Positions 25,901 to 37,500 of a DNA stretch of 64,000 nucleotides are shown here, piece after piece (the first letter of the stretch is position 1; each line of letters opens with the position of its first letter). This DNA comes from Chondrosia reniformis (lineage: Eukaryota > Porifera > Demospongiae > Chondrillida > Chondrillidae), in assembly GCA_947172415.1 (NCBI GenBank), contig OX359198.1, positions 1,829,401 through 1,893,400 on the forward strand, written 5' to 3'. The position numbers and the translations under genes are program-made. The notes beneath the pieces were generated by a model, which worked only from the letters and a program-made list of their open reading frames with translations, was not told the DNA's origin and searched no databases.

Positions 25901-27525
25901 AGGATTCCCAAAGGACCAAAAAGAAGACAAGATTCTCAGGGTCTCTGCTAAAGGGTGGAATTACAAGAAACAGCTGGCACAGTGGCGATAAGAAAGTAGG
26001 AGACCTTTTCCTCACCCACTGCTCCCACTACATTTAGTTTCCTATAATAAGGCCCTTTATCCTAGAATAGATATAGCACATAGAAATTTAGTTATTCATT
26101 ATACATAAGGAATTGTATGCAGGTAATTGGGACCCCATTTGAGACTCAAAGAATGTTCTCATAATATAATTTTCCTCATTACAGGATTTTGATATACGTA
26201 TATACTGATTAGAAATGCTTGTATTCAAACAATACAAGTTTATCAAAAATAAAATTTCCATATTGCATATTACAAAATTAGTAATTACAAACCACAAAGC
26301 ATATATATACATACAGTAGATGTAGGAGATTGTAAAGCTGTTCTTTCAGTATATATTGGCACATAATGATTTATATCTACTTCGCGCATTAGCAGTCCAC
26401 ATTTAGGATTTAATTTTGGATTAGAAGAAACCTATCTTTGAGACATGGTTCATCTTTTAGTCTTTTGAGCATCTAAGTCAGTTACTGAAGAAGACCCCCA
26501 GGGCTGAAACTTCCAAATTCTGGAAGAACGAACTGCACGCTCAAAAGACTGTGAATGAACCATCTCAAAGATAAGTTTGGTGCATTTAGAAGAAATCCTT
26601 ATCACCTAGAAGAAAACTGCTGGTGAATTAAAAAGCACTTTGAAATTATTAAGTATTTATCACTGAAGTGTATATAGGAAGGGTTCCACTGTAGTTACTT
26701 ATATAATTACATTATATAATCTATATATACTACAGGACCGTATACAAAATACATGGTTGTACATGTACCCGTTGACAATAGAGTGTCACTCAGCCATGAT
26801 TGTATTCTTACATGAGAATCAGTGTTGTGTTCAATCTTCTGAACAATATCAAAAGCCGCACTCAACATTATCACAAATGGAAAGTTATTGCAAAGCCCAA
26901 TTATCCTGCAATAGAAATGTATTGGGAAATGATTTTCAGTTGATAAATCATGAAGACATTACTATACTAGTATTATTAGACAACAGACAACCCTACAAAC
27001 ATAAGGTATTTCAGGGCTACATGCAGAAATTGGGGCTAGGGGGGGGGAAATTAAAAATTTCTAAATTTAGGGGTGGGGCAATGGTGTGAGAGTGTGAAAG
27101 TAACTTCTTATAGGTCTAGGGGGGACAATATCAATCCTAGGGGGGATGCCCCCTCTGCCCCCCTCTATGTATTTTTATATGAATTCTGACCTCACAGTAA
27201 GCACATTACAAAGGGGGACTTATTTTGCTGTCGAAATATCCAGGGTAGGAAATGAAGTGATTCTTTAGTTTGATGGTCACTACTGAAATAACATGAATAC
27301 ATTGGCTATTCAGCTTATGACATACAGTCAGTCTCAAATGCATGAATCATATGCTTATGTCTTTGAAAGTCAGCATCATTGATTTCTTAAGGATCAGCGT
27401 CCATATCACAATTAATATGATAATAATGTACTTATATGTAATACATGTGCCATTTTACTACATAATTGACTGATGTATTAAACTCACCAAAATCCTATAA
27501 TATTTCTTAGTTTATTGGAAGTCAT
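19921..27525 (-). CDS. CLN3: CLN3 (battenin), lysosomal membrane protein, 11 exons
   Basis: Exons, 5' to 3': 27488-27525, 26812-26905, 25662-25754, 25136-25215, 24543-24733, 22747-22861, 22253-22610, 21564-21632, 21079-21246, 20510-20650 and 19921-20091. They sum to 1518 bp, that is 505 residues plus TAA, with GT..AG at every intron. Diagnostic CLN3 blocks in order: GFWIIGLCNNF and MLSAAFDIV (residues 11-34), LLADVLPT (78-85), FGEIVFLSYTSHF (near 140-152), WSSGTG then GAAG across the exon 5/6 junction, VYVGEYLINQGL (335-346), QYRWYQAVYQLGVFLSRSS (about 366-384), LVLYEGLLGGATYVNAF (near 427-443) and ENREFSMG near 453. Several NxS/T sites follow MLSAAFDIV, as expected for a luminal loop. CLN3 is a polytopic late-endosomal/lysosomal protein needed for clearance of glycerophosphodiesters (established knowledge). 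At 505 residues it is longer than the human protein (438), mainly because exon 7 adds a charged repeat loop. Intron 5 is an unusual splice-donor minisatellite. Confidence 0.95.
20247..20389. mobile_element. Small TIR element in CLN3 intron 10
   Basis: A 143-bp element ends in inverted repeats of about 35 bp. The left begins GGTTGGTTGTCCAGACC and the right is its complement, GGTCTGGACAACCGACC, with few mismatches. It has no coding capacity, so it is probably a MITE. Confidence 0.75.
21425..21500. repeat. Short dispersed repeat in CLN3 intron 8
   Basis: GGATAGGGCGGCCAT, a T-run, GCCAT, then CTTAGAGAGTA and CGTACTCTCTGATA are shared with 50270-50345 in intron 1 of receptor gene B. AGAGAGTA..TACTCTCT is an inverted repeat. 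The class is not known. Confidence 0.6.
21793..21916. mobile_element. Small TIR element with hammerhead-like core, copy 1
   Basis: About 124 bp in CLN3 intron 7. Ends CCTATCTTTAGATGG and CCATCTCATAG face each other, and inner arms GCATCTAG and CTAGATGC pair perfectly. Between them lie CTGAAGA (21834-21840), a CACC/GGTG mini-stem and GAAAA. It is related to 26428-26580. The core resembles a hammerhead ribozyme with a changed position 7, but is degenerate. Confidence 0.5.
22034..22165. repeat. 24-bp minisatellite in CLN3 intron 7
   Basis: About six units of TGGTATAGTCTGGGAGCACT plus ACAT. It lies about 90 bp from the exon 7 donor and, unlike the intron 5 array, does not contain a splice site. 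Confidence 0.9.
23012..24542 (-). repeat. ~51-copy 30-bp minisatellite of 5' splice donors, CLN3 intron 5
   Basis: The array starts at the exon 5 donor and fills about 1.53 kb of the 1.68-kb intron. On the gene strand each unit reads CTAGGGACTG then GTAAGTGTGAATGTGTGTAG. GGGACTG equals the last seven bases of exon 5 and GTAAGTGTG equals the true donor, so the unit was copied from the exon-intron junction. Most units have GTAAGT or GTGAGT; a few have GTGAGG; one (near 23121) has GTTAAG and is dead. Two units are 36 bp (23401 and 23827), 426 bp apart, showing later block duplication. Use of any downstream donor would put a TAG stop in frame seven codons past the normal junction (GKCECV then stop). 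Confidence 0.95.
25905..26100 (+). repeat. Degenerate 3' end of the second PLE family in CLN3 intron 2
   Basis: AAAGGGTGGAATTACAAGAA, then ACAGCTGGCACAGTGG and further similarity to 38555-38700 and 60410-60590 identify a diverged 3' terminus of the element at 36330-38690. The ribozyme core is damaged here: CTGCTAA instead of CTGATGA. Confidence 0.55.
26428..26580. mobile_element. Small TIR element with hammerhead-like core, copy 2
   Basis: About 153 bp in CLN3 intron 2. Ends AAACCTATCTTTGAGA and TCTCAAAGATAAGTTT pair, and inner arms TTTTGAGC and GCTCAAAA pair. The centre has CTGAAGA, a CCC/GGG stem and GAAAC, then a CTTCC/GGAAG hairpin. Sequence and order match the 21793-21916 element. Confidence 0.6.
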
Positions 27526-28221
27526 GTTTTTACATTTTCTTTTAAAATACTTTTTTACTACTCCCTTCTTCCCAGTTGCCACTCTGTTTTTCTTGTCCAT
27601 CTCATCCATACGAGTCACACCTAATGAGAGAGCAGAGAGAAAGAGAGGTCACTACAACAACCACAGACGCACTTAAAGTAGACCTTCAGCTTGATGAGTT
27701 ACAACAGCAAAGACGGAAAGGAAAGAAGGAGAATTCGTTCAACCAACAACTGTCTTGTGATATTAAGAAAAGTAACTCTAGAACACGTAGACAGTACAGT
27801 CTACATCAAATACGGGCAGAGTTAATAGTAACCTAATTTAAGATTTAAATAGTATCAACCAACAATAGTACCTACCCATAGGAGCCTCGTTATACTTGAA
27901 AGTGACTAGTATAAATCTAACTAGTAATAAAACATTCGATTGCTCTAGAAAGAGACCTTATTTATGACGAGCTAAAGGAAAGAATGAGAATCTGTTGTTT
28001 GGAGATGCATCAGTCTATAGCTGGATCAAGTATATACACGGAGTTAATCGTCGAGCTCACCGAGTGGTTTTCTTCTCTATTTACGTCCTGCAGTAGTCTT
28101 GCGCAGCTAGCTCGGCTCGGCTCCATATTGTTACGTCATCATATAAATATGGAGGCGAGGATAGCGTAAAAGACATTCTATACGTATATTTATTATTATT
28201 ATTATTATTATTAATATATAT

Positions 28222-28397
28222 ATTCCAGTTTCCTATTATCCTTTTTGGAATATGTTGGATGACTGTAGTCTCTGGTTGGGACATGACCTTGGCACAAGAC
28301 AAGGTCTTTTTGGTCGCATAGCTAGAGCTAAAGTTACAACATAAAATGTACAGACAATTCTATAAATTTGTGGAATATATATATAGGAAACTGGAAT
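28222..28397. mobile_element. MITE-like element
   Basis: ATTCCAGTTTCCTAT (28222-28236) and its exact complement (28383-28397) bound a 176-bp segment without an open frame, between CLN3 and receptor gene A. Confidence 0.6.
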
Positions 28398-28551
28398 AGT
28401 TACACCAAAATTAGTAAAAGAAGGATAATATTCGAAGTTAGATATTGATATTAGTGTGCACATAACAATTTATAGCATATAGCTATAATTTTATACTGAA
28501 GCCAGCTCATAAAAAATAGAAAAGCACAAAATTAGTAAATAATATTTCTTC

Positions 28552-31500
28552 TCAGTCCATTGACATGTATTCTTCCTCTACTGAAGGAGTTATGGAGCTT
28601 GCTGTGTCCTTAAGAGGATTAGTACAGTTCTTACTCATGTTTACATACTCTTTTTCATTCTGGATATGTGTTGCATCTTGTACAGGCTCTTCAGAAATAT
28701 TCATGTACTTTGCTTCTGCTTGCTCTGATCCAGGGGAGTCTATAACATATTCAGTGTCTTGGGGGTCTATGACATATTCGGTGTCTAGGGGGTCTATGAC
28801 ATATTCGGTGTCTTGGGGGTCTATGACATATTCGGTGTCTAGGGAGTCAATGACATATTCGGTGTCTTGGGGGTCTATGACATATTCGGTGTCTTGGGAG
28901 TCATTGACATATTCGGTGTCTTGGGGGTCTATGACATATTCGGTGTCTTGGGAGTCATTGACATATTCAGTGTCTAGGGAGTCAATGACATATTCGGTGT
29001 CTTGGGGGTCTAAGACATTTTCGATGTCTTGGGGGTCTATGACATATTCGGTGTCTAGGGAGTCAATGACATATTCGGTGTCTTGGGGGTCTATGACATA
29101 TTCAGTGTCTTGGGAGTCATTGACATATTCGGTGTCTTGGGGGTCTAAGACATTTTTGGTGTCTGGAGAGTCATTGACATATTCGGTGTCTAGGGAGTCA
29201 ATGACATATTCGGTGTCTAGGGAATCAATGACATATTCGGTGTCTAGGGAGTCAATGACATATTCGGTGTCTAGGGAATCAATGACATATTCGGTGTCTA
29301 GGGAATCAATGACATATTTGGTGTCTAGGGAGTCAATGACATATTCGGTGTCTTGGGGGTCTAAGACATTTTCGGTGTCTGGGGAGTCATTGACATATTC
29401 GGTGTCTAGGGAGTCATTGACATATTCGGTGTCTAGGGAGTCAATGACATATTCGGTGTCTAGGGAGTCATTGACATATTCGGTGTCTAGGGAATCAATG
29501 ACATATTCGGTGTCTAGGGAGTCAATGACATATTCGGTGTCTAGGGAATCAATGACATATTCGGTGTCTAGGGAATCAATGACATATTTGGTGTGTAGGG
29601 AGTCAATGACATATTCGGTGTCTTGGGGGTCTAAGACATTTTCGGTGTCTGGGGAGTCATTGACATATTCGGTGTCTAGGGAGTCATTGACATATTCGGT
29701 GTCTAGGGAATCAATGACATATTCGGTGTCTAGGGAGTCAATGACATATTCGGTGTCTAGGGAATCAATGACATATTCGGTGTCTAGGGAATCAATGACA
29801 TATTTGGTGTCTAGGGAGTCAATGACATATTCGGTGTCTAGGGAATCAATGACATATTCGGTGTCTTGGGAGTCAATGACATATTCGGTGTCTGTGCCTC
29901 CTATAGCAGTGGAGGTCATATCTTGTTTCTCATTTTGATTGCATCCAACTTCACCTTCCAACACATTAGAGGTGTAGCCAGGATTCTTTGACCATTCAAC
30001 TCTGGATCCATCATTGTCATAGAATGATATTTCAGGTGGCTCCTCGCATTCATCATACTCTTCATCAACCATTTTCTCATAAATTTGATCTTTCCTCGAT
30101 CCTTCTTTCTGTACAACATCTACAAGAATAACAAAATGTGTACATTGCAACACAACTCAACAGCAATCAAGCATGTAGTTGAGAGGAAGTTTATTGACAT
30201 TTCAAATGTCAATAAATTTCCAAATGTCATTATTTTTGGTGGACAATGTCATTTTGGAAGAACTGGAAAAGTGATAAGTGAGCCAGGGAAGGGCAATGTG
30301 TGTGAGCATGACATAATAGTTAAATACATGAGACTTCGGAAGTCTGCATTTACACGTACACTTTCAACAGACGGCTGTTTCACCCTCCCTAGGGAGCATC
30401 AGTGTGGTATATTTTGGTGGCGAGTTTAAATGACTGGCAGCAACTTATCAATCTGGGGTCCATCACAGTTAGGTGAAAACTTTGTGATAAATGAATGAGG
30501 AGGTTATATGATTAAAGCCAGATTGAATGCAATTGAACTTAAAGCATAAAACACATTTAAATGAAATGTGAAAAATCATTCTACACTTTGACAACTTAGT
30601 CCAATACAAAGGACTGGTTTTATATCCTCTATATAGAGGTTATATAAAATGGCTGACATCCTATTTTGGAGGTCAGTGTGGAGTCAGTGTTATGATCGTT
30701 TCATGGGAGGTCAATAGGTAAAGTATTAAATTCACAGAAAATACAGTTGTTACTTTTGAAACTCCTGTTATAAAGTTTATACCCATTAATAGAGGGTTCG
30801 GTTCATTGAACACTGATATATATTTAAATCAACGATAGTAATATCTTCATCTTTATCCTATTTTAAATGATATACGTATATATACGTATTATGTGTACTT
30901 AATTGATACAAATATAATAATTATTATATCAGGAACTAACAAGCAGAATATAGCGCTATATATAGCTACATGCACGTAAGGATGTGAAAGAGCTTACCCT
31001 GCATTTGAACATGCAGCACTTGCATTTGAGAGACGACATTCTCCACTTGTTGGTGAAGATCTTCCTTCTCTTTCTCGTGAGCCATTTTATCTTTCAATCT
31101 CTCCAATTCCACCCTTTTAGATTTCCTCCTCACATACCCACACACACAGCAGATAATAACAGTTATCAATATGGCTAACAGTATTAGAAATCCACCAACC
31201 ACTACTGGAACTATAATTATAATTAGATTAAGGGAAATATTAATTTCACCAATCAGTATAGGAACACCATCTCCAATTTGGACCTGCAAAGGATGAGATA
31301 TAACAAGTGAGTGTATACTAACTTTGGAGAGAGGTCATACTGTAAATAATTAGTATAATAATAAGCAAGCCACATACATACTATATGATCACAAATCCCT
31401 CATGTACGACTAAACATAATTATTATTATTATTTTTATTATTATTACTATTAACTTCAATGTGTTATAAAACATAGGATTATTATATATATATACATTAT

Positions 31501-34500
31501 CACTATAACTAAAATAAGATGCTGTTTATGTACGTATATACAGTTACACTTCCTCAACCGGCCATTTGTGTTATATATATACATGTGAATGTGACAATGA
31601 CAACTATGTAAAGATAATTTGGAGCGGTTAAGAGTCTTATTACTAAGTAATTACCATAATTGCAACAGTAGAACCAGCCTGACTGTTAAGACTGTCTGGA
31701 GGAGTACAAAATATTCTTGTATCTGTTAGACTCAAATCTGTACAAGGTTGTCCACTAACAGTGATGCTGTAATCTTCTTGCAAAACATTAAGAAATTTAT
31801 CACCCTAAAATGAATAATAATCAAAATTATAGTTTTGAAAAAATTAAAGGTTCATTGCTTGGCTTAATTTAGTTATTTAATTAATTTATGGTTAGACCTA
31901 CCCTCTCCATCATTTTGGGCACTTAATTGAGATTGCCTATATAGCAAGCTGGACTAACCTTAAACAATAGCTTGAATGTTTATTTGTATTACATTATCAT
32001 TTAGGCAGATTGAGTATGGATATTAGTGATAATCAATTGCAAACCACAATCAATTGAGAAAGCAAAATAGTTAATAATTGGAAATACATGCAACCAAGGA
32101 TAGCTGGTTTGCCACCTGCACTGACAATGACCACAGTAAAGCTCCATGTATATATGCCTCCCAATTAATTGAGCAGTACAAGCAAATTAATTGTTATTTA
32201 CTATAGGGTGGATATTTTAATTAAAGTCAGTCTTATCGGAATAACATATATGTATCTTTAATGTACATACAGTATGTACACATACGTACCTCAATAACAA
32301 TTTGTTCTCCACTTCCTGCAACATAGTCAATTGATACTGGAGTGAACACTGGATCAGCTACAGCTTCTAATGACTCAGTGTCCTGTAAGTTTGACAATGT
32401 CTCTCCATCAAGTCTGAGACTGTAATTGAACTGATCTCCAACATTGACACCAGTGAAGATTGGTACACGACAAATAACAACAACTTCAGATGATCTTACA
32501 ATGCAGTTCTATATATTCATGAGGTAAAGTAAAACTCATGCTCGATCAAGACAAATTTGCACATACAACATATAATCAAAAAACACTTACAACAACAATG
32601 TTGATGTTAGCACCAGTTTGTAGAGTAAGTTGTGGTACTAAAGCAGCATCAAGATTATCACCATTCAATATGACAGTCACTCCACCACTAAATAAGAGAG
32701 AGATGTAATTATTTAATTACTGAATTAAATAGAGAAATCACATGTACACAACATTAATAGGTAAGATAGGTAACATTTAATTGCACAATAATTCACTAAC
32801 ACTGAAGCTAACCTCACAATGATCCTCCCATCAGCACTGTTGTCAGGATCAAACAGTGAAGTGACCCTTGGTACTACATAGCTAAATTTCACATTGTTAC
32901 CTCCAGTGTATATATTCCCATCAATATTCATACTGACATTACCTTCATCTTCAGTGGAAGGTATTGTGGTACATGAGACATGCGTTGTATTGATCAAACT
33001 GATTGAGAGGAAAACAGAGACGTAATATAGAATATGCAACTACTTATGCAATATACAGACAAATTAACAAGAGAGAGTTAAAGCAATTATGCACAAATAA
33101 ATTTTGAGAGCTTAGCTTTTTTTATTGTACATGTTTATGTACATATGTATGTACGTATATGCATGTATCAAATTTCCAGCTTCAAATTAAATGCTTTGAA
33201 AATAGAAACTCACTTCAAACTCATACACACTTGTCCAACAACTGATGCTGCAGTTCTATCCATATTTCCAATACTTAAATTTGAACCAGAAATGTAAACT
33301 ATAGTAGATCCAGCTGTTGGACCTCGCACTGGGCAAATCCCTCTAAGTACTGGAGATGCATACATAAAGCTGCCAACCTCTGTATTAGACCCAGCTAGTG
33401 ATCTGATTATCATTATTGTTGTTGGACCAACAACATTAGCTGGAGGAACTCTACACATAAACTTCTTTCCAGAAATACTGTTTGCTCGATCAATTATACA
33501 GTTATTTTGACCAATTTTAATGATAACTCCTTCTCCATCAAGTACTCCAAGATTAATGCCAGTGATAGTTAAGAGAGTACCTCCTTCAAGAGGACCTGAC
33601 TTTGGAGTGTACTATTGAAAGGATATATGCATGAGATTATATTATTATTATATATTATGCCAAATGCCAACCAGTTCTGGTTAAGGGGCACAGGGCTATA
33701 CCGACACGACACGTATAAACCATTGCCACTTAAGGCTACCAGGCCGTCCACCCAGGTACATAGCCCGACTACCTGGGTGCATTAAGCCACCGCCACTTAA
33801 GGCTACCAGGCTGCACTTCCCAGACAGTCACATACACAAGCACCGAGTTCGGAGGTGGTGCATTATTTAGTTCAAGAGGCTAGGGTGAAGGGTAATTTAC
33901 AGAGTGGGTAATGTAGATAATGTAGGTGTATATATGTATACACAAAAGTAATAAGAAAGTAATAAAATATCCATAAAATATATAGGGGAGGGAGCCATGG
34001 GGTTATTATCCGACGTAGTTTCGTCTTTTCCACATTTTTAATATTAAAAACCCGATTTTAGTACTCCTGCAAGCCTCAGTCAATACCACTATCAGCTTTT
34101 CACTATCTAGTTTACTATCAAATTCAGCAACCCTCTCTCTTAACTCCTCAAACAAGCTACCTCTTTCATTACTAATCTTTTCACACCTAAGAATGAAGTG
34201 GTTACTGTCTTCTACTTCCTGTGATTCACAGTGCTGACACAAGCATCCACTCCTCTCTATTCTAGACCATCTACCCTCTTCTACTCTCAGTCTAGCTGTG
34301 TCTCCTTTTATCTTAGAAATAAGGCTTCTAACTTCTCTATTTCTAATATCAGTACTATAACTAGGTTCACTAATAGACAGTAGGCCAGCTAAGTCTTGCA
34401 ATTTAATTCATACGTATACATGATTTGAAATACTGAAGTTTAAAATGATCTATATATATATATATATACTCACTACTAATTACATGTAAAATTTGCAGGT

Positions 34501-37500
34501 ATAAAAGACTTACACTGTCAACCTCTGGTTCTCTACAAAGTGTAAAGTTTGGAGGTACCACAAATGTTCCACTACCACACTGTCCTCTTAAGACACAGTC
34601 GGAGAGGTCATTGCAGTATCCACAATTGAAATCTGAATCAACTGAGAGACAACTTGAACATCCAATTTCAAGTCTACTGCAATCGTAGAGTACAACTACA
34701 AGACAAATCAGTTGGAACTGAAAATATTTACAAACAATATATAGGTGATACAGGATTATTGTAGAAACTGTATATGTCATATTGTACTGTGTTTATACAA
34801 ACATGCTACAAACATATGAACATATAAAATGAATTTACAAAGTTGGTCAACCAATTTACCATTTAATACTCCTTGAGGTTGGTCAATGATAAAACTCTCA
34901 CTTCCATTTGTCCATACTAGGTCGATACTCACTTCCACTTGAGATTCATCTTGAGGAAGAAGATCAATTGGATTGTTTATCTGACAAGCTACAGACTGAC
35001 TGCTGTTATCAACCATAAGTGTTAATGTAACTGGAGGAGAACCAGCTCTTTGGATCACACATTCATATGAGTAGCCAGAAATCTATACAAACAGATAAAT
35101 ATTGTACATATTCTGTAGTCGAGAAATTAGATATTGTAAAAGAGTGTAAACTATTCTTGCATGTCTTTGTATATACAAAGATATATGTGTATAGATGTAG
35201 TATATCACATTATCTAATCACAAGACCCTAATTCAAAACAGTATATACAAACTTTACACTGACTACTCACTGGTGCCACTAGACTGTTTGCAGTTAGTTC
35301 TAAAGTGACATCTGGATTAGTCAGTCCTTCGTGAAGGTAGTACCTTCCATCCTCACTCATGTCATTTGGAAGGAACCTCGGACACATGTCAGGATCAACC
35401 TGTTATGGACACAAACACAATTATCAACACTAGATGAGGTTCAAAGATGCACAAGTAAGGTTACTTTAGCACTCACGTTAGATGTCATTCCAGTACAAGT
35501 GTCACCATTTGTTCTACATTCAGTATCCACTCCACACCACGTACAAGTGAATCTACCAGTACACGATGTACAACTGAAGGAAGAAGATACAAAACAATTA
35601 TATGACACACTCACCACAAACAAGTGGATAACTTAGTGAACTACAAAGTTACTCTAAGACATGAAGAGACGGCATATATAACTCACTTCATATGTACTGT
35701 ACAGTCATAGAATATAACTCCATCTTGTACTAGTCCAAAGTCAATACCAGAGACAGAAGACTTCAAAGTAAGGTTGACTGTCATTGAATCTACAAATTCA
35801 GAGATATCACATTACCACCGCCATAGCTACGATCAGGAGTGATTTAATAGTCAAAATGGATATATTAGCACTTTCAGTACAAATGATAGTCACTATATAG
35901 CAGTCTACATACATATGTACATAGTATACAAATGATATATGTACATATATATATATGTAGGTCTTTAATTAATTAATTAATTTACCCTTTACCGATTGTG
36001 AACCACTTTAGTGGCTGTATAAGTTCCCAGTCGCAAAGACGAAAAGTTATATAGTAATTTGTTCTGATACTTTTGCTAATATGAGTGTATGAAATAAAAA
36101 ATATTACAGTATTGCCTGTTTTTGGCAAGCTGCAATATTTTTTTAATTACAGTGTTTTTAGTCATTAATTATAAACTAACCTTTGAGGACACAAATGAAA
36201 CAATGCTCTTAGATTATTATCCAAATGTAAGGCCATATTTCATAGAAAATGTTTTTGTGCAGGCTTTAAGTTACATATATAGTATTGGTAAAGGTGGTTT
36301 CTAAATCCTTTCCGTTGGTTCAATATAAGTTAATTTTAAGCTAAAAAACTAGAAGCTCGAGTCATTTTATTCTACGTGGTGGCATGGCCTTTTTTCATGC
36401 ATTAGCACCTCTTTGTTTCCTCTTTACTTCTTTTGATGCCACAGCCTTGTAGCGTCATGCAGGAGCTGGCATTCATGCAAAGACATAACACCACAGCTAG
36501 TTACGCCAAACCTTAGATAGTAGCATGGAAGACCTATGATAGTAGCTTTTCATCGTTCCACACCCTGTTGTCCTGCAAAACTTACAGTTCACCGTGATAA
36601 TCAATCGAGGTGTCATGAAACTGAATGCTATGTTTTAACAGCTGACCTACGTATTGTTAGTAACCAAAAACTTAGAAAACTTCTTAAGAAGGACCAAAAT
36701 TTAGAGAACCTAATAACTTTAATTGGGTAACTGCTTTAAAAATGTGTAAGGAAGGTCTTAGAAAATATAAGATTACCTGGGCCCGTAGAGAAAATGTATC
36801 CACTTCTGTCTTTAGTGAGTGGGAAAATGCTGTACTTAATAAAATTAATGATACGATCTCTAAGCTGTCTAAATTGTATACCAAATCCTCAGTAGCCAAG
36901 AAGACCCTTACTTGCCCTAAAATTAAGAAATTCCTAGCAGACCTACATGATAAGTATGTTATAGCCCCTGCCGATAAGGCCTCTAATAATATAATATTTA
37001 TATTTAAGTCCTACTATAGACAAATTATTAATGAAGAACTAGGCAGTTCCTCCACTTATGCTAAATGTACAGTAGAACCCCAACAGCTAATTAGGAAACA
37101 CATAGATTTCTTAAAACTAGAGAACTTAGAACCTAAACCAGACTGGTGTAACCTTCCCTCTTTTTACTGGATGCCTAAGCTACATAAGAACCCTTACAGC
37201 TACAGATTCATAGCTGCCTCTCACAAATGTACTACCAAACCCCTTTCTAGATTTCTAAATTCGGCACTCAGACTAATTCTCAAACATTTTAGAGAATACT
37301 GCCTAGGTATATATAGGAATGCCTTTTGGATAGTTGAAAACTCACTAGAAGTCTTAGATAGTCTTAGGTCTATACCCACTAGAAACGCCCAGCTAGCTAG
37401 TTTTGATTTTCTACCTTATATACAGTGATCCCCCATAACCTACTTAAAGACAAGATTACTAACCTTATTCATAGTGCCTATACCTGTAGTAAGTCCCAAT

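Noticed and set aside
27576-27836. 86-residue plus-strand frame upstream of CLN3 (charged, EREREV/QQQRRKGKK)
   Set aside because: No ATG at its start, no family recognised and no matching downstream exon; it lies in the presumed CLN3 promoter region.
28565-29938. 457-residue plus-strand frame made of TYSVSRESM-like repeats
   Set aside because: It is the antisense of the 27-bp coding repeat of gene A; the sense frame is continuous with a receptor of clear domain structure, while the antisense has no family features.
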